NCBI GenBank assembly: GCA_937864115.1
Contig: CALMII010000024.1
Coordinates: forward strand, 124,001 to 188,000
Length of the DNA: 64,000 bases
DNA from: an uncultured Steroidobacter sp.
Lineage (GTDB): Bacteria; Pseudomonadota; Gammaproteobacteria; Steroidobacterales; Steroidobacteraceae
Direction of reading: 5' to 3'
This document shows positions 60,319 to 64,000 of the stretch, piece after piece (within the stretch, counting starts at the first letter, position 1; each line of letters opens with the position of its first letter). Both the position numbers and the translations under genes were made by a program. Under the pieces are notes generated by a model. It saw only the letters and a list, made by a program, of their open reading frames with translations. It was not told the DNA's origin and did no database searches.

Positions 60319-60897
60319 TCAAAAAAAGTTCAACTTTCCCGTCTCTCCGCCACTCGCGATCCAGTCGCCCAGCCAGCGAATGCCGCGGACGATGTGTTTC
60401 TCGACGGTGTTCTCCGACAGTCCCATCTGTGCGGCGATCTCGCGCTGGGACAGTCCACGCACGCGACGCAGGATGAAGGCTTCGCGAGTCCGGCCCGGCA
60501 TGCTCTCGATCACGCCGGCCAGTTGACGCAGATCATCGTGTGCGATGGCCATCCGTTCCGGAGTGGCCGCCTCATCGGCGATTTCCATGGTGCCGAGATC
60601 CTCGACCGCCAGGATCGGCACGATGCGCGCACGCCGGATGTTGCGTACCATCAGCGAATGCGCCACCTGAAACAGATAGGCGCGCGGATTCAGGATGTCG
60701 TCGATGCGCTCGCGCTCGGCCAGCAGCGCATAGCTCTCCTGCACGATGTCGTCGATGTCGACGGGCGCGCGACGGCGCGACAGCCAGCCCCTGAGCGCCG
60801 CTTCGTGCGGCAGGATGCATTGCATGAACCAGCGCGTCCTTTCGATGTCTTCCAGGACGACGTCGATGTCGACCCCTGCTGCCGTTCGATCGCGCAC
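60319..60897 (-). CDS. ECF sigma factor (FecI-like)
   Basis: 192 residues from GTG 60897 (GGAG 5 bp upstream); a TTG at 60927 would add ten. Region 2 is visible in VDIDDIVQESYALLAERERI and PRAYLFQVAHSLMVRNIRR, and region 4 in REAFILRRVRGLSQREIAAQMGLSENTVEKHI. It probably drives the TonB receptor operon immediately downstream. No FecR-type anti-sigma gene is adjacent, unlike classic FecI systems. Confidence 0.88.
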   Translation of the reverse strand: MRDRTAAGVDIDVVLEDIERTRWFMQCILPHEAALRGWLSRRRAPVDIDDIVQESYALLAERERIDDILNPRAYLFQVAHSLMVRNIRRARIVPILAVEDLGTMEIADEAATPERMAIAHDDLRQLAGVIESMPGRTREAFILRRVRGLSQREIAAQMGLSENTVEKHIVRGIRWLGDWIASGGETGKLNFF

Positions 60898-60979
60898 ACC
60901 CGCTCCCCAACATCTGCCGGGAAGCAAATGCCGGAAGATCGTAATCGGCGTATGTGTCGGCGTTGTTGCACCGAGGTCG

Positions 60980-62920
60980 TCAGCGTTTCAGTTTGTACGC
61001 GACCACCGAGTCGCCCATCGTCGACTGATACATGCTGTGACCGCCGGCAGGAATCACGACGTACTGCTCGCCGCCTGCTTCATACGTCACCGGCACGCCC
61101 ACGCCTGCCGCGGGCAGCGGCGCCTTCCACAGCACCTTGCCGGTCCGGATGTCGAAGGCGCGCAGCATGTTGTCGAGCGTGTAGCCGATGAACACCAGGC
61201 CGCCGCCGGTGACGAGCAGGCCGCCTGCACCCGGCGTGCCGAGATCGAAATCCATGTCCCAGGGCGGACTGAACGGCATCATGTTTTCGATGCTGCCCAA
61301 CGGGGCTTCCCACACGATCTTGCGCTGAACCAGGTCGACCGCGGTCAGCGCCGCCCACGGCGGTGCCGAACACGGCGCGCCGAGCGGCGACAGCAGCGGC
61401 TCGATCTTCGGTACGAACGGTGAGCCGGCGTCCGGGAAGATCATCGGACCGCCTGCCTCGATGGCCTGCGATGCTTTCAGTTCGGCTTTGTCGCGCGGCA
61501 CGAGCGTGATGATCGCGGGCACGCGATTCGAAGGCACGACCATGATGTTGCTGGCCGGATCGTAAGCGCCGCCGCCCCAGTTCGGTCCGCCGCCCATCGA
61601 CGGCGAGAAGATCGTCCCCTTCTCGCTCGGCGGCGTGAAGATCGGCCCGTAGTTGCGTTCCTCGATCCTGCGGCGGCACAGCCAGCGATCGAAGAACGTG
61701 AAGCCCCAGGCATCGTCGGGCGAAAACCCCTGCGGCGCCACGGCCGGCATGCCTTCGGGAAACGGCTGCGTCGGCGAGAGTTTTTCTCCCGCCACGGTAT
61801 TCGTCTGCGGCACCGGACGTTCGACGATCGGCACGAGCGGTCTGCCCGTCGCGCGGTCGAACATGAAGATCAGCCCGGTCTTGTTGTTCTGTACAAGCGC
61901 CGGAACCGTGCTGCCGTCCGCCTGCGGCAGATCGATCAGCAGCGGCGCGCTCGGCGTGTCGTAGTCGAAGACGTTGTGATGAACGAACTGGAAATGCCAG
62001 ACGACTTCGCCTGTCGATCCCTTCAGGGCGACGATCGATGAGGTGTAGTGATTGTCGCCGGGACGTCCGCCGCCGTAGAAGTCGCCCGAGGAACTGGTCG
62101 TCGGCAGATACACGAGATCGAGCGCCTGATCGACCGACATGGTCGACCACACGTTGCCGCCGCCGTATCCCTGCGTGCCCTTGCCCCACGACTTCATCGC
62201 CGGATCGGCCGCATCGCGCGGTACCGGATCGAATTCCCAGCGCGGCTGACCGGTGCGTGCATCGAAGGCCAGCACCCGGCCGCTCGGCGAATCCACGCGC
62301 TGATTGTCGGCGACGGCCGAACCGACGACGACGACATCATTGACCACCGCAGGCTTCGATCCCGCGACGACTTCACCCGCGAAGATCTCCGGCTTGGTCG
62401 ATTGCATGCGCACCTCGCCCTGCTGGCCGAAGCCCGCGCAGCGCTGGCCGGTCTTCGCATCGATCGCCATCAGGCGATAGTCTGCGGTGCCGAGGAAGAT
62501 GCGCGAGCGGCAGGCCGCATCCGCCGCCGCCTGCGTATCGACCCAGTGCGAAATACCGCGGCACTTCTGCGTGCCGATGCTGGGGTCTTCCGGATCGAAC
62601 GCCCAGCGCTGCCTGCCCGTCTGCGGATCGAGCGCAATGAGTCGCCGCGTGATCGTGCAGACGATGAGGTTGCCGTCGATCAGGCTGGGCTGGTCTTCGA
62701 AGGCGATCAGCTTGTCCGGCACCTTTTGCGGCGGCACTTCACCCGTGTGGAATTCCCAGGCCGGCTGCAGGTTCGCCACCGTGCCGGTGTTGATCTGCGA
62801 CAGCGCCGAATAGTTGGAACCGAGTTGATGCTGATCGACCGTCGTCTGCGCCGCAGCGAACGATGCCGAAGCCAGCGCCAGAGCGCAGGCGCTCCAGCGG
62901 AGTCGTGATCCGGACGTCAT
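60980..62920 (-). CDS. PQQ-dependent dehydrogenase (quinoprotein)
   Basis: 646 residues from ATG 62920. A signal peptide (LALASASFAAAQ) is followed by an eight-bladed propeller with tryptophan-docking-like repeats (LDPQTGRQRWAFDPE, VLAFDARTGQPRWEF, FDIRTGKVLWKAPLP). NVWSTMSVDQALDLVYLPT matches membrane-type glucose/quinate dehydrogenase-like quinoproteins. There are no N-terminal membrane helices, so it is periplasmic. The substrate is likely a sugar or cyclic alcohol. It stands upstream of the ECF sigma gene in the same direction. Confidence 0.85.
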   Translation of the reverse strand: MTSGSRLRWSACALALASASFAAAQTTVDQHQLGSNYSALSQINTGTVANLQPAWEFHTGEVPPQKVPDKLIAFEDQPSLIDGNLIVCTITRRLIALDPQTGRQRWAFDPEDPSIGTQKCRGISHWVDTQAAADAACRSRIFLGTADYRLMAIDAKTGQRCAGFGQQGEVRMQSTKPEIFAGEVVAGSKPAVVNDVVVVGSAVADNQRVDSPSGRVLAFDARTGQPRWEFDPVPRDAADPAMKSWGKGTQGYGGGNVWSTMSVDQALDLVYLPTTSSSGDFYGGGRPGDNHYTSSIVALKGSTGEVVWHFQFVHHNVFDYDTPSAPLLIDLPQADGSTVPALVQNNKTGLIFMFDRATGRPLVPIVERPVPQTNTVAGEKLSPTQPFPEGMPAVAPQGFSPDDAWGFTFFDRWLCRRRIEERNYGPIFTPPSEKGTIFSPSMGGGPNWGGGAYDPASNIMVVPSNRVPAIITLVPRDKAELKASQAIEAGGPMIFPDAGSPFVPKIEPLLSPLGAPCSAPPWAALTAVDLVQRKIVWEAPLGSIENMMPFSPPWDMDFDLGTPGAGGLLVTGGGLVFIGYTLDNMLRAFDIRTGKVLWKAPLPAAGVGVPVTYEAGGEQYVVIPAGGHSMYQSTMGDSVVAYKLKR

Positions 62921-63037
62921 TGTTGTCGATCCCCCTGAGACCGCTGCCGATGGCAACGGGGCGATATGATATACAGTGTTTCACATCTCCCGCCAGCGTT
63001 CTTGCGGGTTGCGCCGCATCAGGGGGTCGCCTCCGAC

Positions 63038-63091
63038 TGTGGGGCCGGCTTTAGCCGGCCTGAAGAATGTCAGGCTAAAGCCTGACCTACA
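63038..63091. repeat. REP-like double hairpin, copy 3
   Basis: GGCCGGCTTTAGCCGGCC and GTCAGGCTAAAGCCTGAC in the same order as copy 1, bounded by TGTGGG and CCTACA. It lies between the PQQ dehydrogenase and the DUF1552 gene. Confidence 0.75.
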
Positions 63092-63096
63092 GGGCG

Positions 63097-64000
63097 TTAC
63101 GCCAGCAGATCGGTCACCGTGCGGTTCGTATCCATCGACAGCGCGCCCCAGCGATCCACCTGCAGGCCCATCGCCTGTTGCACCGTCAACCCGATGCGCG
63201 TGATGGGATCGGCCTTGCCGTCGAGATGGAAACCGGTGCGAACACGACCGCCCGCGTTGCCAGCGATCATCACGGGAATGCCTTCGACGGCATGCGCCTT
63301 GGCGATCGAGCAATCCGAATGCGCCAGCACCAGGCAGTGATCGAGCAGCGTGCCGTCGCCTTCGGGAATACCCGCAAGTTCGTCGAGGAACTCACGCCAC
63401 GCGATCATGCTGCGCGTCGCGAACCACGCGTGCTCCTTCTGGTAACCCAGTTGCGGATCGACCGGCTCCTCGTGCGTGAGCGTGTGATGCGTCGTGGTCG
63501 AACCGGCGCGGCGCAGATTGGACGCGGTATCGGACAGCAGCACATTGAACACGCGGGTCTGATTGCACTGCAGCGCCTTCGCCAGCAGCCCCGCCATGAG
63601 CCTGTGCGTCACCATCACATGATCCATTTCCGAATCCAGCACGAAGCCGCTCGGCTCCTTCGGCATGGTGAAGTTCTGTACCGGCGCCGGCGGTTCGAGT
63701 TGCAATGCCAGCTGCTGTTCGAGCTGGCGCAGCGACGAGAAGTACTCATCGAGACGGCGGCGATCCTCCGCACCGACTTCACGCATCAGCCGGGCACGAT
63801 CTTCCTGCACTGCCGACAGCACGCTCTGGCGCGCCATGGTACGCGGATCGGGCTTGAACTCGGCCGCGTTGGGATCCTGGAATCCGTCGACGAAGATGCG
63901 CCGGTACAGCGCGAGCGGCGACATCTCGCTGGGATTCGGCGAACCCGCGGCGCGATACGAATACGAACGGTCGATGCCTGCAGTGCTGACTTCGATCGAC
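63097..64000 (-). CDS. DUF1552 family protein (5' end outside window)
   Basis: The frame is open to the right edge (about 300 residues visible) and continues upstream of the in-frame ATG 63924. EDRARLMREVGAEDRRRLDE, LVLAHSDCSIAKAHAVEGIP and PVMIAGNAGGRVRTGFHLDG correspond to DUF1552, a family with a distant alkaline-phosphatase-like fold usually carrying a Tat signal and paired with DUF1592/DUF1588 proteins. The partner would lie beyond the window. Confidence 0.82.
   Translation of the reverse strand, partial: SIEVSTAGIDRSYSYRAAGSPNPSEMSPLALYRRIFVDGFQDPNAAEFKPDPRTMARQSVLSAVQEDRARLMREVGAEDRRRLDEYFSSLRQLEQQLALQLEPPAPVQNFTMPKEPSGFVLDSEMDHVMVTHRLMAGLLAKALQCNQTRVFNVLLSDTASNLRRAGSTTTHHTLTHEEPVDPQLGYQKEHAWFATRSMIAWREFLDELAGIPEGDGTLLDHCLVLAHSDCSIAKAHAVEGIPVMIAGNAGGRVRTGFHLDGKADPITRIGLTVQQAMGLQVDRWGALSMDTNRTVTDLLA

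Noticed and set aside
57170..60526. Open + strand frame of over 1100 codons
   Set aside because: It is antisense to the TonB receptor and sigma gene, which have clear signal, plug, barrel and sigma motifs. Its composition (His/Arg/Val-rich repeats) is a GC-rich shadow.

Overview
The window is GC-rich chromosomal DNA from a Gram-negative bacterium. TonB-dependent receptors, porins, lipoproteins, Tat signals and a Xer dif site of gammaproteobacterial type all point that way. I infer a free-living gammaproteobacterium of the Steroidobacter/Nevskiales kind, but no 16S or other marker is present to prove it. No rRNA, tRNA or CRISPR array was seen.

Layout. (1) 1-8500: the 5' part of a PAS sensor kinase, an MFS permease, a TPR regulator-like protein, a small conserved protein, a LuxR-type regulator whose receiver has lost its phosphoacceptor, and a DUF3300/DUF2950 pair of exported proteins. 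(2) 8728-18083: a tight rightward operon for fermentative serine/pyruvate use: a Tat-signal L-serine dehydratase, an MFS permease, phosphotransacetylase-like protein, acetate kinase, pyruvate formate-lyase and its activase, then a membrane protein. Together they could convert serine to pyruvate, acetyl-CoA plus formate, acetyl-P, and acetate plus ATP. (3) 18151-25948: a 7.8 kb filamentous (inovirus) prophage integrated at a dif site. It carries Rep, ssDNA-binding protein, two paralogous coat proteins, a TraX-like membrane protein, a pIII-like adsorption protein, a pVI-like protein and Zot, plus regulators at both ends. (4) 25949-34480: an accessory island of defence/addiction genes and debris: a HigB / HigA-ImmA / Beta-family / HEPN-motif operon, a truncated NTPase, an HNH fragment, a zeta-type toxin with a Phd-like antitoxin, a Uma2 protein, a zeta pseudogene scrap, and scattered short repeats that look like insertion-sequence ends. 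(5) 34569-64000: metabolic and envelope genes: P450 plus ferredoxin, TonB receptor, phospholipase D-like lipoprotein, MarC, class III CoA-transferase, two porins around an amidohydrolase, a two-component system with an extra receiver-only protein, a metal-type TonB receptor with a DUF2946 protein, an ECF sigma / TonB receptor / secreted protein / PhoD phosphatase operon, a PQQ-type dehydrogenase and a DUF1552 protein cut by the window end.

The most striking observation is in the prophage. The coding sequence of its HTH regulator runs into the right attachment site and stops there only because of host DNA. In the predicted circular phage the same frame continues for 11 more residues and ends in Ala-Ala. 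This is the logic of integration-dependent immunity, where chromosomal integration switches the C-terminus of the repressor. The higBA-ImmA-Beta-HEPN operon and the exported serine dehydratase linked to a pyruvate formate-lyase operon are the next most interesting.
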